Assembly (NCBI GenBank): GCA_022495005.1
Contig: JAGYXB010000807.1
Coordinates: 124,001-188,000 of the forward strand
Reading direction: 5' to 3'
Length of the DNA stretch: 64,000 nt
From: Rhyacophila brunnea
Lineage: Eukaryota > Arthropoda > Insecta > Trichoptera > Rhyacophilidae
How positions within the stretch are numbered: the first letter of the stretch is position 1; each line of letters begins with the position of its first letter. Below, piece after piece: positions 1 to 11,839 of this stretch. The notes beneath the pieces were generated by a model. It saw only the letters and a program-made list of their open reading frames with translations. It had not been told where the DNA came from and ran no database searches. A program made the translations under genes and the position numbers.

Positions 1-65
1 CAAATTACTCTGCGGACCACCAAAATTATCTCACTGACCACCGGTTGAGTACCGCTGGGCTAGGT

Positions 66-217
66 ACTGAACGTAAAATGAAAAATAATCGGCGCGCGTA
101 AGTAATCGAGGCGGGGCACGGGCCGCGGGCGGGCTGCGCGTCTAAGGTTTTTCTAGGTATATTTTTCGTAACGTTTTTGCGTTGGAGGCCATCAGTAAAA
201 CATGTTCCATGTTAAAA
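66..217 (+). repeat. GC-rich dispersed repeat, copy 1
   Basis: Begins ACTGAACGTAAAATG and ends AAAACATGTTCCATGTTAAAA. It is a same-orientation relative of 50642-50753. The core (about 90-150) is strongly G+C and CpG rich, unlike the surroundings. Family unknown. Confidence 0.65.
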
Positions 218-1639
218 ACTCATGGTATTTGATTAGGTCAGAGAGTGCAAGATATTTTTACATGGAAACACTTAATCAAGATTTCCACATTTTTCTCACG
301 GATACAAGTTTTATACACCACTGAATGGCGATACGGATAGAGCTAGGCTATAAAGGCTATCAGACTATCATCCAAGCTATGGTAATTAGTTATAAGGCTC
401 CAATGAAGAAAAATAATTGTGGTATACGACCACTATTTGTATCACAGTGTTTCAGTTAAATACCGAGATATCAGATATTTCCATTAAAAACTAAGTCTCA
501 GATATTTATTCTGTCAATAAGCTTGAAGCTCCGTCCGTTCTGATCAACAAGAATTATATATCGATAAAGATGATACGTCATTGTTGTGATTCTCAAATTA
601 ACAAAATATTATGAATATTAGATATTTATGGTAAATTCAATATTGAGTTTCCCTGGCCGAATTTGATAAATGATTCACTCCATGGTCTGCTAACAAGTGG
701 TCGACGTTGAGGTATTAGGGTGGCATTATTGAACGCAAAAGGAAACAACCTTTTTCTATTTTTCTCATACATTCCTTTCTTCTACACTTTGCGCAAAATG
801 AAAATAACGACTAACCTTTTACATCACGCATATCATGCCCTCTCTTATCGAAAATAATATTCGTGCGTAGGCCAGATTTTCCAGAGACAAATAAATACTT
901 GAATATTTATTATTATATAATAAATCTTTAGGATAGTATCAAATAATGAAGAATTGACACCACAATAATCACGATAATTGCAATAATATTAAAGATGAAT
1001 ACAAATAAATCGGTTGGTACATTTTTTTGGTAATTGATATAATATTTATATAACATCCATGATTGTTTTTATAAAATGAAAGGTTAATCATTTTCTTTTA
1101 TCAATACTGAATGTACAAAAGATTTAAGAACGTGGCATTTTTCTTCGAAAATACATTACACGCAAAAGACATTATATCCATGATACTCAGTTCACGTTCA
1201 AGATGTGTTTATATTTTTTTTAAACGGTCATCTACGTTTCTTTAGTATTATTCTTATTATATAATTTAATGAATGAAGACTCCTACTAAATACTGACAGC
1301 ACTGAACTTAAAGACCTACTTGATATTTAGTTAAACACTAAATATTATATTTTTTATCCTATAGATATTTATTTAATTCATTTAGTGCTGACAACGCGAC
1401 TGGCGCGTTTGCATCACCTGGACATTAGATATAATTAACATGATATTTAAATGTGGTCATTAAATGTTAATTAACAGTTCAGCAGTGATTGTGTTGAAAA
1501 TACAACATTTTGGTCATAACAAATCAAAATTCAGGACGTTCACAACATATGATTTACATTTTACATTGTTACCAATTTTAATCTCACAAGAGAGAAGAAG
1601 AAGAAAAAAAAAAAAGAAGAAAAAACATAAATAGATGTG

Positions 1640-2140
1640 TACAGTAATTGTCAGGCGCATATAAATTTAAATTCTTTAGGATGCCAGGATCCCTCGTGAT
1701 AGCAGTCAAAAATGTCTCAAGAGCAGAAGTGATATACGATATTCAAGAGAGTGAAAAGTGAGCATTCCTTGTAGAAAGGCAGTCGGAAAGTAATCGTTTG
1801 ACGGATTATTGGAAGGAAAATAATTATATGTGTTAAAATAAAGACATCGAAGAAATTTCTTCTGGACGCACTCTAAAATAAGCTTGTAGAACTCCAGATC
1901 ATAGGCCAATATTCAAGAATACTACACACTAACGAGACGCAGAGTGTACGTATGACATTTGGATTCTTGAATTGTTTTGCTTGTAGTATGATACTACAAG
2001 CAAAACAATAGAAAACCTAGAAACTTGCTTTGCATGTAGAGTTGTATAAATTTTATGCGAATGAAAAGATAACGAAGGGTCAAAAATTATGCCAATCTCT
2101 TTCGCCTCAGATTGGCGCTCTAATGAAGTTTTTGACATTA
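1640..2140 (-). pseudogene. Jockey/CR1-like LINE reverse transcriptase C-terminal fragment
   Basis: Read on the minus strand, 2138 to 1929 gives a segment containing KEIGIIFDPSLSFHSH, which matches the post-catalytic 'K-D-L-G-V-x-F-D-x-x-L-x-F-x-x-H' motif of Jockey/CR1-type RTs. In another frame, 1909 to 1706 gives CVQKKFLRCLYFNTYNY, matching the later 'IQ-x-x-F-L-R' motif. The frame change between them lies next to a perfect palindrome at 1971-2009. The catalytic part is absent, so this is a dead fragment. AT-rich sequence around 1515-1640, including GACGTTCACAACAT, resembles 53709-53745 and may be the element's 3' UTR. The family call rests on motif memory. Confidence 0.6.
1971..2009. repeat. 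Perfect 39-bp palindrome
   Basis: Two 19-base arms (ATTGTTTTGCTTGTAGTAT and its exact complement) separated by a single G. It sits between the two frames of the LINE fragment and looks like a short local inverted duplication. Confidence 0.9.
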
Positions 2141-3357
2141 TATAATCATATTTATTTTAATCGAGATGCTTGACCTATAAAAAGTGATACATCAACACTT
2201 ATCAGTATTAAATTCTAGTTTATTCTTTATTGATTATACCATAGATCAGTGGTGGTCAAACCATGGCGCATTGGATGATTACAAGTGGCGCATTGCATCT
2301 TTGCGCCTACTTATTCTTATAGGCGCCATAACTGAATCCGTATTCATATTTTCAACACCTTGGTGCTGATTAAAAGCAAAACAAGACTAGCGAAATCCAA
2401 ACGCTCAAAAGCTTTCAGTGCTCCATTACAGTCAGAGCTCGATCTCTCTTTCTCTCTCTCATTACATCCATCAACTGTGGTCTAGAGTTATCTTCACCAA
2501 ACGAGCCTCTCCGGAAGCTGTAGCATCATCAGCGGGGTCTACGACAGCGATCACCTTCTCGTCCAAGAGATCATTTTTGACTATTGTAGATTGGTGCTCC
2601 AATAAACGTGTGTTTTTTGAACTGGCATAAATTAATTAATTTAATTGCGTGATTGAGTTATTCCCTTTCTTCCCCTAAGTGAAGCAGATCCTAACCTTAT
2701 CCCTATTTTACAACCCCAACCGTGAACGTAAGAAGGTAGAAAAGGTGCGCATCTGAACTCGTATGTGAAAAAATTGGCGCATAGTATGCAAAAGGTTGCA
2801 AAAGGTTGTCAAAACCATATATTATAATTTCTAAAAATACTTCAACAACAAGTAATTATAACGATTTGAACATAATATAGCGTATCCGACGGAAAGGCGG
2901 AAATACACGTAAAATCTACATACTCTTTTCAAAATAGAGACAGTTCATTGAAACTCGTGTCTCAACAGATGATATTTACTTGTCAACTCTCAACGGTAAG
3001 TTTTTGTCAGTTGACTACATTTTCCACAATTCGCGGCGAAGTGAAGAAAACTTTGTGAAACATTAACTTAATAATAGATGCGATTATGCTAATACTTCTG
3101 CTTGTTATGATATTATTATCGTAGCAACAACGGTAAAAACTTTTTAATCTTCTCTTGGATTATAAGGATTACGAAAAGACTACCTAAATACTCCCGTAAC
3201 GATGAATTTTGGATTCCGAACAATTTCCTTTAAGTTATTATTTTATTATTTTGTTAATAAATTTATTGTATCAAAAGTAACAGCACCAAATACGAATTTA
3301 TCAATTAACAACTAACTATTATTACTATCGACCGATGGTACTTGATGGAATTTGAAT

Positions 3358-3534
3358 TTAAATTCTAATGGATTTAAGTTTTATACTATTTCATTTGAGG
3401 AGTCGTCTTTGGCGACCCGGGTTTCGCCATTTGGTCTCGTACTGTGTACACTCACCAAAAGGCAAAAACAAAACCCGGGTCGCCAAAAATGACTCAAATG
3501 GAATAGTACAAAACTTAAATCCATTAGAATTTAA
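3358..3534. mobile_element. Palindromic MITE with GGCGACCCGGG arms, copy 1
   Basis: The ends are inverted (TTAAATTCTAATGG and its complement) and the homology runs inward through TCATTTGAG and GGCGACCCGGGTTT on both arms, leaving a short centre. Related copies lie at 55793-55925 and 60626-60772. The ends TTAA...TTAA could be a TTAA target duplication, but the flanking AT richness makes that uncertain. Confidence 0.75.
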
Positions 3535-5220
3535 CAACTAACCCATAGAACGCGAGATTCAATATAACTCTATCTATAGTAGGTAATAAAAAATAATTAT
3601 AAATGAAACGGAATGGTCATATATGAAAACATGAGTATTCAGATAGCAAGGATAGATATCTAAAAGAAAATACCTATATCCTATACACATATTATGATAT
3701 ATAGAGGATTTATATCAAAATAAATGAAGCCTTTCACACGGAGATATTTTGTGCGATAGTCGCACTATACAGAGTCATTATTCAAAATTTGAGTTGCCAA
3801 CGATTACTTCAGTCGCCTGGCAGTATAAACATAGCAGGAAATTTACCGCTAATCACACTGAAGATACTTGCATGAATCGTTGTTTGTTTATCATGGCTTT
3901 TGAATTCTCAATATCGACGGCTTAATGACTGTGTAAACCAGCCAACTGCACAAAAATGAGATTTTGATGAAATTTTGTTATAAAGTATGTTTTATATGCT
4001 CACATAAAATTTTAAACTCTTAAATCTATAAATAAATGCGTTATCGTTATTTACACAAAACACCCATCTGCAGGTGCCAAATTTCCAATATCGTTGACCA
4101 CTACAAATGTAACAACTCCGCTCTTTATATATAAAAGGGAAGCTAAAATGGTGTATTAATTATTCATAGTGCAGCTTATTTTCACAACAACAAAAAAATC
4201 TCAGTGTATTTTTGGAGTTGATAAATTCCGCTCGATTTGTAGTTAAATTTTTAATTTTTTTCTACAGCCGTTTTTGATAACAATAAATTTATTTGTGTAA
4301 AGCACTGGTAGAAAATTCAATTACATTCATAAAATTTTGTTTAAAAATATTTAAATACATACTTATTACATAATATATTTAAACAATGTACTAAATACAT
4401 ATACATACGCATAACAAAATAGAATAACTTTAAATGCACTCTAATTAGTTATTATCATAAAACAATATTTTTTCATTGATAAAATACTATACCGTTATTA
4501 TCTGACAGATGTAAGTGACAATGCAACTAGTTTCTGATTTAAACCTAATTTTGCTAACGACAGAAGTTGAATTTGTTTACTTGTAACGAAAAGAACTTGA
4601 GAAACTAAATCATTAATAAATGTAAAAAAAGGTGAAAACTAACTTTGAAACTAGTATTTGATAATGGACGTGACAAATTTATTATTATCAAATGTAATCG
4701 TATTTTTATTACAAATTAATCTAGTAATTTCAAATCATGTTTACTCCAAATATCTAAATCAGTATCATTTATTGTGTTTAATGTTTTGTCAAATATATTT
4801 AGTAGTGTGACAAAATTGTTAATGTATTTATTTTTAAAACTGTTAGTTACAATTAAAATTTTGTTAAAATTAATGTTAAAAAAATTGTTTTTGTATCATA
4901 TAAATTCTATTATAGTTATATCGTAAAGTTTATTATTTTAATAACATCTAAAACAAAATTCAAAAACATTAAAAACAAGCACTGTTTCAAACATGTGTTG
5001 CCAAAGTATATTACCTTTGTTAAGCTTTTAATTAGTACAAACTTTAAGCTAGCTGCATTGCTCACAAAAATATTTGTCATTCTCCAAATAGTTTACAAAA
5101 ACTACTGCATACTTTATTTGACGCTGTATATTTTTAAAAAGCACATTCGAATGTTTTTCTTTTGTTTTGTTTTCCGTTATTTTTCAGAGAATTTATTTGC
5201 TGTATTGTTTTTATTTATAG

Positions 5221-5288
5221 GAGGTGGAAAAGAGCACAAATCAGAACACCATTCACACCATGGAGAAAAGGGGGACAAAGGATATAAG
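5221..5288 (+). CDS. Histidine-rich secreted protein gene, first recognisable coding exon (partial 5')
   Basis: This exon encodes 22 whole residues beginning GGKEHKSEHHSHHGEK. It is preceded by a pyrimidine-rich tract ending in AG and followed by GTAAAT. The first two bases (GA) complete a codon begun in an earlier exon, so the upstream intron is phase 1 and the downstream intron is phase 0. The run of His, Lys, Gly and Glu matches the start of the mature region in insect histidine-rich proteins of the DUF4779 type, which usually have an N-terminal signal peptide. That assignment is from remembered family character, not a search. The reading frame is open upstream to about 4995, but that stretch is AT-rich and looks like intron read-through. 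No signal-peptide exon was identified between 1 and 5220. Function in the family is unknown; metal binding, cuticle or extracellular matrix roles are plausible for such composition. Confidence 0.8.
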
Positions 5289-5747
5289 GTAAATAATTTA
5301 CCATCATATTTTTGTATTATTATACGTGAACTCTAGTGGATATTTTTCTAAACTCCTATAGAACGAAAACGAATTGGGTGTTTAAGATTTCCATGAGAAT
5401 ATCATTAGAAATTCGCATGGTAACCGTATTTAGAATAACTAATGCCTGGTAACGAAAACATGTCAAATTGAGAAAATTTTGCGTGTATAGATCAAGGCCA
5501 TTGTTTATTAGTAGATCTAAGAATTATAATAATAGTTATTGTTGTAAGGCAGAAACATTATCAGCAAGGGGTAACTTGCGAGTTACCCGATAATCCGCGA
5601 AACCATAGTTAGCGCCCCGAACAATGTAAATATTAAATTTCACGATTGTTACTAGTATTAATTTCAAGTAGTTCAAATTCTAAAACGGAAAATCATTGAG
5701 TCGATTATTAATGTCATATAAAAATGAGAGAACTCATATTTAAATAA

Positions 5748-6168
5748 TTACAAGATAAAAAGAACTTTTTATACCTATACAACGTTTTTAAATTCTGTTG
5801 AACCATATAAACTTGACTTGACTAGCTTAAACGATCAAAAAAAAAATGTACTTGACATTTCATATTGATTTCAATAGTAACGCACGTATATATTAATAAT
5901 TTAGTTGCTAGGACCCCAGACCCCTAGCACCCAATAATGTTGTCGAAATAACTTTTCATACAAAACAGAATTAACTGAAAATGAATTCAATTCTACTCAA
6001 AGATGGCTAAAAGTATTAAAATAATGCATTGGCATTGTGTTTTGATATATTCTAAAAGTTTCAAAGGTCTAGCTAGTCAGGAAGTTAGTTAAAAATGATT
6101 GCAAGATTTGTACCGGACAAAGAACCACCGGACAAATAAAAATACGAGTTAAGAAAAACGATGTAAAA
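5748..6168 (+). repeat. 420-bp dispersed repeat, copy 1
   Basis: Begins ATTACAAGATAAAAAG and ends AGAAAAACGATGTAAAAAC. Shared internal words are ACTAGCTTAAACGATCAAAA, GTAACGCACGTATATATTAA and GATTGCAAGATTTGTACCGG. The left part (TATACAACGTTTTT) and right end (AAAAACG..GTAAAA) are roughly inverted, suggesting a non-autonomous DNA transposon with short TIRs. Confidence 0.75.
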
Positions 6169-6179
6169 ACAGACCTCGT

Positions 6180-6420
6180 TGCTGTATAAAACCATGTTTA
6201 ATTCTAAGAGGATCATAATATGGGCGTCCATAGAGTGGGGGTTGAATTAACATTTTTTTACGAGAAATGTATGTTAGCCACTTGCTCAACCTATTAGGTC
6301 CATACTTTGTGTACAAACATAGATTGAAAAACCAACATGTGAATTTGCCAGACCAATGATTTGAACCCGGTATCTAGGACATTATAATCCGATACGTAAG
6401 AGCTTTTGTGTAACTTTCAT
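6180..6420 (-). repeat. SINE-like repeat family A, copy 1
   Basis: Read on the minus strand it contains a B-box-like GGGTTCAAATC near 6360, then GAGCAAGTGGCTAACAT and TTTCTCGT. The same order is seen at 54530-54725. Diverged tRNA-derived SINE is the likeliest class. Confidence 0.6.
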
Positions 6421-7069
6421 AAAATGCTTTTTAAGAATTACATTATTTAATTATTGGTTTTATTAATAGTGTCATTAATGAATGACCTTTTTCATTATAA
6501 CGATCCATAATATAATTATAGAATTTGTTAATGATAGATATAATATTAATTGGTACGTTAATCATATAATTCTAACGTTAAGATCTACAGATAATAATTA
6601 GTAGCAAGCGACGTAGCTAATTGTGTAAACAGGTAAATCAATGATACAGGCGTATGCATTTTGATCGCTTCTCAAATTAGAGCTTCCATGTAGTATCGAT
6701 AATTTATTCAAATATACAAAAAACGAGTTGGTACGTATGACAAGTTAGTTAAAAATAATAATTATATAATATATTTTGCAATTTTTTAATAATACGTTTT
6801 TTTTCCCTCATAGCCTCGGAAACATAACTACGAGAATTAGCCGAGTGATATTTTAACTCTAATCAAACGCGTGCAGGGATAGTGTTTTAGTAATTAACGT
6901 TTCCACTCAATAAAGACTCTCATATTCTAAAATTGTGTGTATTATTCAGTAAAAAAATATATTTAAAAAAAGAACAATATTATATACATAGATGTAATCA
7001 GCTCATTGACGTTGTATCTCTTATTTCAATATAAAACTGTAGATATGTAAAAAAAATATATATTACCAT

Positions 7070-7290
7070 GTTCGGTCATAAACAGAGCAAATGTGCTTTC
7101 ACAGAAAGGATGTTATATCAACATACGTTTTTTTATGGGGAAAAGTTGCTTGCCATTTACTCAACCCGATGGCTCCTTGCACTGGAGTAAATGCACACTC
7201 ATGCATTTTTGATAGCCGCAAGTTCAAATACGGACCCATGATTTTGTATATATGCAAAGACGGCCACTCTATAACCAGGCCAATTCGGGC
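7070..7290 (-). repeat. SINE-like repeat family A, copy 2 (degenerate)
   Basis: Starts ACCATGTTCGGTCATAA like the ends of the other copies and carries a short insertion. A 67-codon open frame over it is not a gene. Confidence 0.45.
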
Positions 7291-7797
7291 GTAAATATGA
7301 CATTCCTAAAACTATTTATTTACGAGTGTTAAGTTTCACATGAATAACTTTGACATGTTTAACCATCGATTGTAAAACAATTGCAGAATCTAATTCTTAT
7401 AGACGTACCTACTTTAATTATATAAATACCACGTTAGTGATTAATTTGGTTTCAATCAATTTGATTTATTTATTAACATAATACATATATTATAAATTAT
7501 AAGTAAAATACGTTCACAAAATATTATTTGGATTAAGTTTAAATAAGTTATATAATAATTGAACACGCAGATATTCTGTCGTGTGAATTAAACAATTCAT
7601 TTTTTTTTAAAATATTACACCCACCTAAATTAAATCTGACGTAAGTGGAATATATCAATACATATTGAAAGTAATTTAGTAATATACACCTACTAAAACT
7701 ACAGTATGGATTAATATGCATAACACGCAGTAAACTGTATAAATAATATGACTAGCTGACAAATTTTACTTATAATGAATTCTATCTGTGATTACAG

Positions 7798-7956
7798 GGA
7801 CACCATGAAAACGAAAAGGGACAAAAGGGTCACCACGATAAAGAGGGACATTCGGGCCATTTCGAAGATAAGGGAGGAAAAGAGAAGAAATCTCACGAAG
7901 AACATGGTCACCACGGAGAGCACCATAAGGGAGAGAAAGGACAAAAGAAGGCAGAG
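7798..7956 (+). CDS. Histidine-rich secreted protein gene, coding exon 2 of those visible
   Basis: This 159-base exon encodes 53 residues in phase 0 at both ends. It starts GHHENEKGQKGHHDKEG and ends GEHHKGEKGQKKAE. It is bordered by TTACAG on the left and GTATGG on the right. Twelve of the 53 residues are His, with repeated HH pairs spaced by Lys/Glu/Gly, and the motif GEKGxK recurs. Joined directly after the previous exon it gives ...DKGYK then GHHEN..., the motif order expected for insect DUF4779-type proteins. Base composition here is far richer in G and C than the flanking intron. An open frame also exists in the +1-shifted frame over this exon, but it lacks family character and is a shadow. 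Confidence 0.88.
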
Positions 7957-8204
7957 GTATGGAAAAATTATTACCCATTACCATTTAATTAAAAAACACT
8001 ATAATAATAATAAAATTTTACAATGCTTAAAATCACCTGAACGGAAAACGTTTATGTGGAATTTAATTTGATTTTCTGAGTAGTATATAAATTGAAATGA
8101 TTTGTGCGTTAGTTATTTTCGAGAAGTGGATATTATCTAATACACAATATAATGTATAATGAACATACACGACTTAAAAACACCTAAGTTTTTGCTAAGA
8201 TTTT

Positions 8205-8612
8205 TAGAATGCAACATTCCATATTGAACATACATAACTTTAAAACACCTCAGATATATGTGTCGCTACATTTCATAATCAGCCAAGTCCACCTTTAGGC
8301 ATTTTTGACTTTTTTGTGAATTGCTGAAGAACTACTGCTTTCTAACATTTCTGCATTATCAAAATGTGGAATTTATTAATTTTAAATATTCTATGCTCAA
8401 AACAATATAAACTTTCACCCTTGTGACTGTGTATTTGAGAAAACAAAAAGCTGTTTTTCTCGTATTCATCTATTATGGACTTCGCTGATTTTGAAATCCA
8501 GCGACACATATACCCACTAGATAAAATCATATACTGAAAAAAATATGAAACTCGACGGGATTTTAATCCGTATAACCATTGGTGTCGCGCCAATCTGTGC
8601 ATTAACCAATCA
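8205..8612 (-). repeat. tRNA-like SINE family B, inverted-pair left member
   Basis: The minus strand carries TGCACAGATTGGCGC, then a B-box-like stretch near 8555, followed by the tail with AGGTGTTTTAAAGTTATGT and GGAATGTTGCATTC. The head at 8500-8612 is closely complementary to 8705-8810. About 230 bases of other sequence separate head and tail. Confidence 0.65.
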
Positions 8613-8704
8613 TACTACGAGCCTCCTATATAATTACGACAATTTAAACTAGTAGGTCATACATGAAATGCTTACCAAATTACTTTATTATCGACTATCG
8701 GCAT

Positions 8705-8885
8705 AATTGTTTAATGCACAGATTGGCGCAACACCAATGGTTATACGGGTTCAAAACCCGTCGAGTTTCGTATTTTTTTCAAATATGATTTTATCTAGTG
8801 TGTATATATCTGAGGTGTTTTAAAGTTATGTATGTTCAATATATAGAATGTTACATTCTAAAAATCATAGCAAAAACTTAAGCCA
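8705..8885 (+). repeat. tRNA-like SINE family B, inverted-pair right member
   Basis: Reads AATGCACAGATTGGCGC, then CGGGTTCAAAACCCG as the T-arm, a T-rich joint, and the tail TATGTATGTTCAATATATAG with GAATGTTACATTC. Confidence 0.7.
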
Positions 8886-9730
8886 ATTGATCAAAATTAC
8901 AACGCTTAAATAAAAAAAAACCAAACACTTATATTTTTTGTTTAAAGCATAACAATACACATAGTATATAATTATATTTTCTCCATGGCCTAAGTAAATT
9001 ATGCTGAAATTCTTAAAAAAATATTTCTCGTAGAGTCCCATCTACTTTACTGAAAATTTAGTTTAATATTTTATGTTGCATAATGGTTTTCCACTAATAA
9101 TACTTATCACTGTAACAGTACAGTTAATAATGTAGGCGTAAGGCAACAACCCACACAAAGCTTATAATATGACAGATATATGAATAATAATATGAATATG
9201 ACTATTTATAGGAAAAAAAGATATATTTTTACTGAAACTCCTATTAATCCTACGTTAATATATATATTTAACTTAGAACAAAGAGTGAACATCGATAAAA
9301 TTGTGTTAATTGGTATATTTACTGGCTGTCACAGAGTATATGAAAATTAATGAAAAACTGAGCCCGCAAATTGTCTAGTATTTATTGAACCCGCTTGAAC
9401 TCTTGGGTAGTGAGTGACTGCAGATAATAAATAGAGAAAAATCCATCAAACTACCTTATCATTTTTTTTCCGTTATTATATCGACTGTTGACATTTGTCT
9501 TGTCTTATTCGTCAAATGCTGTAATCACTCATAGTTTCTTTTCAAACTCTTTGTATGTATTTAAATTTGTTTGATATCTTAACAATCCTAGCACTATAGT
9601 GTAGCTAAGGCAGAATGGGGTACCATTTTCTACGTAAAGCTCGTCAAATGAGATGCTTTATTCTTGAGTTTATTATAATGGATTTATTACACATTTATTA
9701 TAATGGACACTTAATGGAATATATTAAATA

Positions 9731-9871
9731 ATTTTGAAGACACTTCTGAGAAAATATATTATAACCAATATAAAAAATCTTGTTTTAAAAAATACGATGC
9801 CCAGCAGAATTCAAACCTGCGTTTCTCGGGTGTGGCGCCCACGCATATCGACCACAATGCAATACGTATAC
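9731..9871 (-). repeat. tRNA-like SINE family B, second inverted pair, left member
   Basis: On the minus strand it holds ATTGTGGTCGATATGCGTGG, then AGGTTTGAATTC as a B-box-like motif, then the tail AAAATATTTTCTCAGAAGTG in complement. Confidence 0.65.
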
Positions 9872-9874
9872 AAA

Positions 9875-10160
9875 AATACAAAAGCCGATTGCCAATAGCA
9901 ACTCAATTTGAAAGCGCTTCAGAGAGTATTGTAAGACCCATTAGTTAAAATTTATCACAATTAGATAGGATATCTATAGCATTATGGTGGATGTACGTGG
10001 GCGCGAAACCCGAGAGACGCTGGTTTGATTCCTGCTGGGTGTTGTATTTTTTTCTAAAAGGATTTTTTCTATTAGTTATATATTTTCGCAGAAGTGTTTT
10101 CAAAATTATCTATAGTCAATAAAAGGAATGTTACATTCTTAAATCTTGTGAATCATTGGT
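9875..10160 (+). repeat. tRNA-like SINE family B, second inverted pair, right member
   Basis: Contains AAAAGCCGATTGCCAATAGC, AGCATTATGGTGGATGTACG (A-box region), GGTTTGATTCCTGC (B-box), a T-rich joint, and the tail AGAAGTGTTTTCAAAATTAT with GGAATGTTACATTC. Closest relative in the window is 42150-42470. Confidence 0.72.
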
Positions 10161-10240
10161 TACATCCTTTTCTGAATAAGTTATTGACCTTATAATAGAT
10201 TATTTTGAACGTATTATTGATTATCAATATAGCAACCTCA

Positions 10241-10420
10241 GGTGACTCTCGTGGTGCAGTGCGTAAGTCGCTGTCTTTCCAACTGAGAGTTCTTGGTTCG
10301 ATCCCGGTGAGGACACAATATTTATGTGTTTTTCACAAAGCCTGGGTGTTTGTGATTGTTCAAAATTACTAACAACCACCTTGTACTAAAAAGCAAGGAC
10401 ATGGTTATTAATAATTCAAA
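10241..10420 (+). repeat. tRNA-derived SINE, family C
   Basis: The tRNA-like head has GTGGTGCAGTGCGTAAGTCG (A-box region) and CTTGGTTCGATCCCGGTGAG (good B-box). It is followed by an ACAATATTTATGTGTTTTTC body and an A-rich tail near 10420. Acceptor-stem pairing is poor, so it is a SINE rather than a working tRNA gene. Confidence 0.72.
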
Positions 10421-11423
10421 AAAAAAAAAATAGCAATCTCTTTGTATCTCAGAGACTAGTTTGAGCTCACTCGCCACCTTTATTTAGAGTAGTGGCAGAT
10501 ATGCTAAAAACGGCCACAAAAATAAGAATATCTGTTTCTGAATAAATCCTTTCAAATTTACGGCTCAATGGATTAATTTCACCATATCATGAATAAATGA
10601 TTACCAATACAGCAAACCTCAGTATATTATCTTTCATATGAGTGTATTAATATAATCTAGTAATAAAGCCGGTATTCGCAGGTGTTTCTGTTAGTTATAA
10701 TAATTAATTATATCAGCATACTTAATTACTTTCAATTCCTTCCAAATTAAGTCTTGGAAAATTGAGACAGTAAATAAATGGAGCGACTAAGCGGTAAATA
10801 TGGGATGGCACGTGGAACTTTGTTGAAATTAGTTTTGTTGGAAAAATTTTCCTACTAATAGGCCGTGATTACTTTGTTGTTAACATGAGAAAACTTTGCA
10901 ATTTTCTCCCGCGTTTTTTTCTCTCTACTCGTTACGTATTTGCAATTTTAATTTATTTATTGCACGTATATATTGTATGAATATTTATAAAGGTTACTTT
11001 TTTTTTGTTTTTTCAAATAATAATAATGCTACATTATTTCCCAGTAGGTTACATTGTTTAAACTTTCGAATTGTCGGTATTTCTGACATATCAACAAACG
11101 CTTATGGCGTCGCAACAAAGATTCGTTTTGATATAAGATTTGACACTCCTATAGTGAGAAAATAATTATGAATACTTAATTAATAACTTGATTTATCATC
11201 AGTATTTCTAATAGTCATTGACAAAAATATGCCAAAAAGGGTAAAAAATAATATTGTTAGTAGAAAAAATTCTTGGTACGTATTATCAAAATTAAAAAAA
11301 AATTACAAACCATCATTTTCACAAAACGTCATTTAAAAAAAATGCAATTAATAAATACCCTTCATTCTTGTCATACAACTAAAAATACATTTAAGTACTC
11401 ATTTAAACATCACAAGTTACTTT

Positions 11424-11750
11424 TATTTTATTATTAAGAAATAAAGTAAAGGTGGTTTTAATGTTAATTTCCAAATAAATCTAGTCAGATTTTTGCTTTT
11501 TATTAAAAAAAAAAAATATTAACTTTCTGCGGTGTCAAAAACACTAGGTTTAACGCCATACGCCAGATGTCTATTTTTCAACCTTTGATTTTATTATTAA
11601 GAAATAAAATAAAGGTGGTTTGAATGTTAATTTCCAAATAAATCTAGTATCAGATTCTTGCTTTTTATTAAAAAAATATATAAACTTTCTGTGGTGTCAA
11701 AAAACACTAGATTTAACGCCATACGCCAGATGTGTATTTTTCAACCTTTG
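11424..11750 (+). repeat. Tandem duplication, two units of about 163 bp
   Basis: TTATTAAGAAATAAA..AAAGGTGGTTT.AATG through CGCCATACGCCAGATGT and TTTTCAACCTTTGATTTTAT occurs twice head to tail, the units offset by 163 bases with few differences. The second unit carries a small insertion (AGTATCAG for AGTCAG). Confidence 0.85.
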
Positions 11751-11839
11751 ATTTTATTTTGATGCTTATTAAAAATGCTACAAATGCTACACCTGGTAAT
11801 AAAACCGTTAAGTTGGCAACGCTTGGTATAATAAATACG

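Larger units (their letters stand above)
1..5220. other. Upstream flank or 5' intron of the histidine-rich gene
   Basis: No coding exon could be supported here. The block holds a GC-rich repeat (66-217), a LINE fragment (1640-2140), a possible LTR-like piece (about 2390-2640, including AATAAA near 2601), a palindromic MITE (3358-3534) and plain AT-rich DNA. A good donor-like site ACG|GTAAGT occurs near 2998, but the short open frame in front of it is not signal-peptide-like. The first exon of the gene may lie here undetected or before the window. Confidence 0.5.
5289..7797 (+). other. Intron 1 (of those visible)
   Basis: GT/AG intron of 2509 bases, phase 0. It contains one copy of the 420-bp dispersed repeat (5748-6168) and two copies of a SINE-like family in reverse orientation (about 6180-6420 and 7070-7290). 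The rest is AT-rich without recognisable content. Confidence 0.75.

Noticed and set aside
3086..3124. Hydrophobic ATG-led word resembling a signal peptide (MLILLLVMILLS)
   Set aside because: It hits TAG at once and no in-frame donor site precedes the stop.
4995..5220. Open frame leading into the first histidine-rich exon, with an ATG at 4995
   Set aside because: The segment is AT-rich, has no exon character and meets a normal AG acceptor at 5219-5220; taken as intron read-through.
10241..10330. Working tRNA gene
   Set aside because: A- and B-box are good but the acceptor stem does not pair, and a SINE-like body follows.
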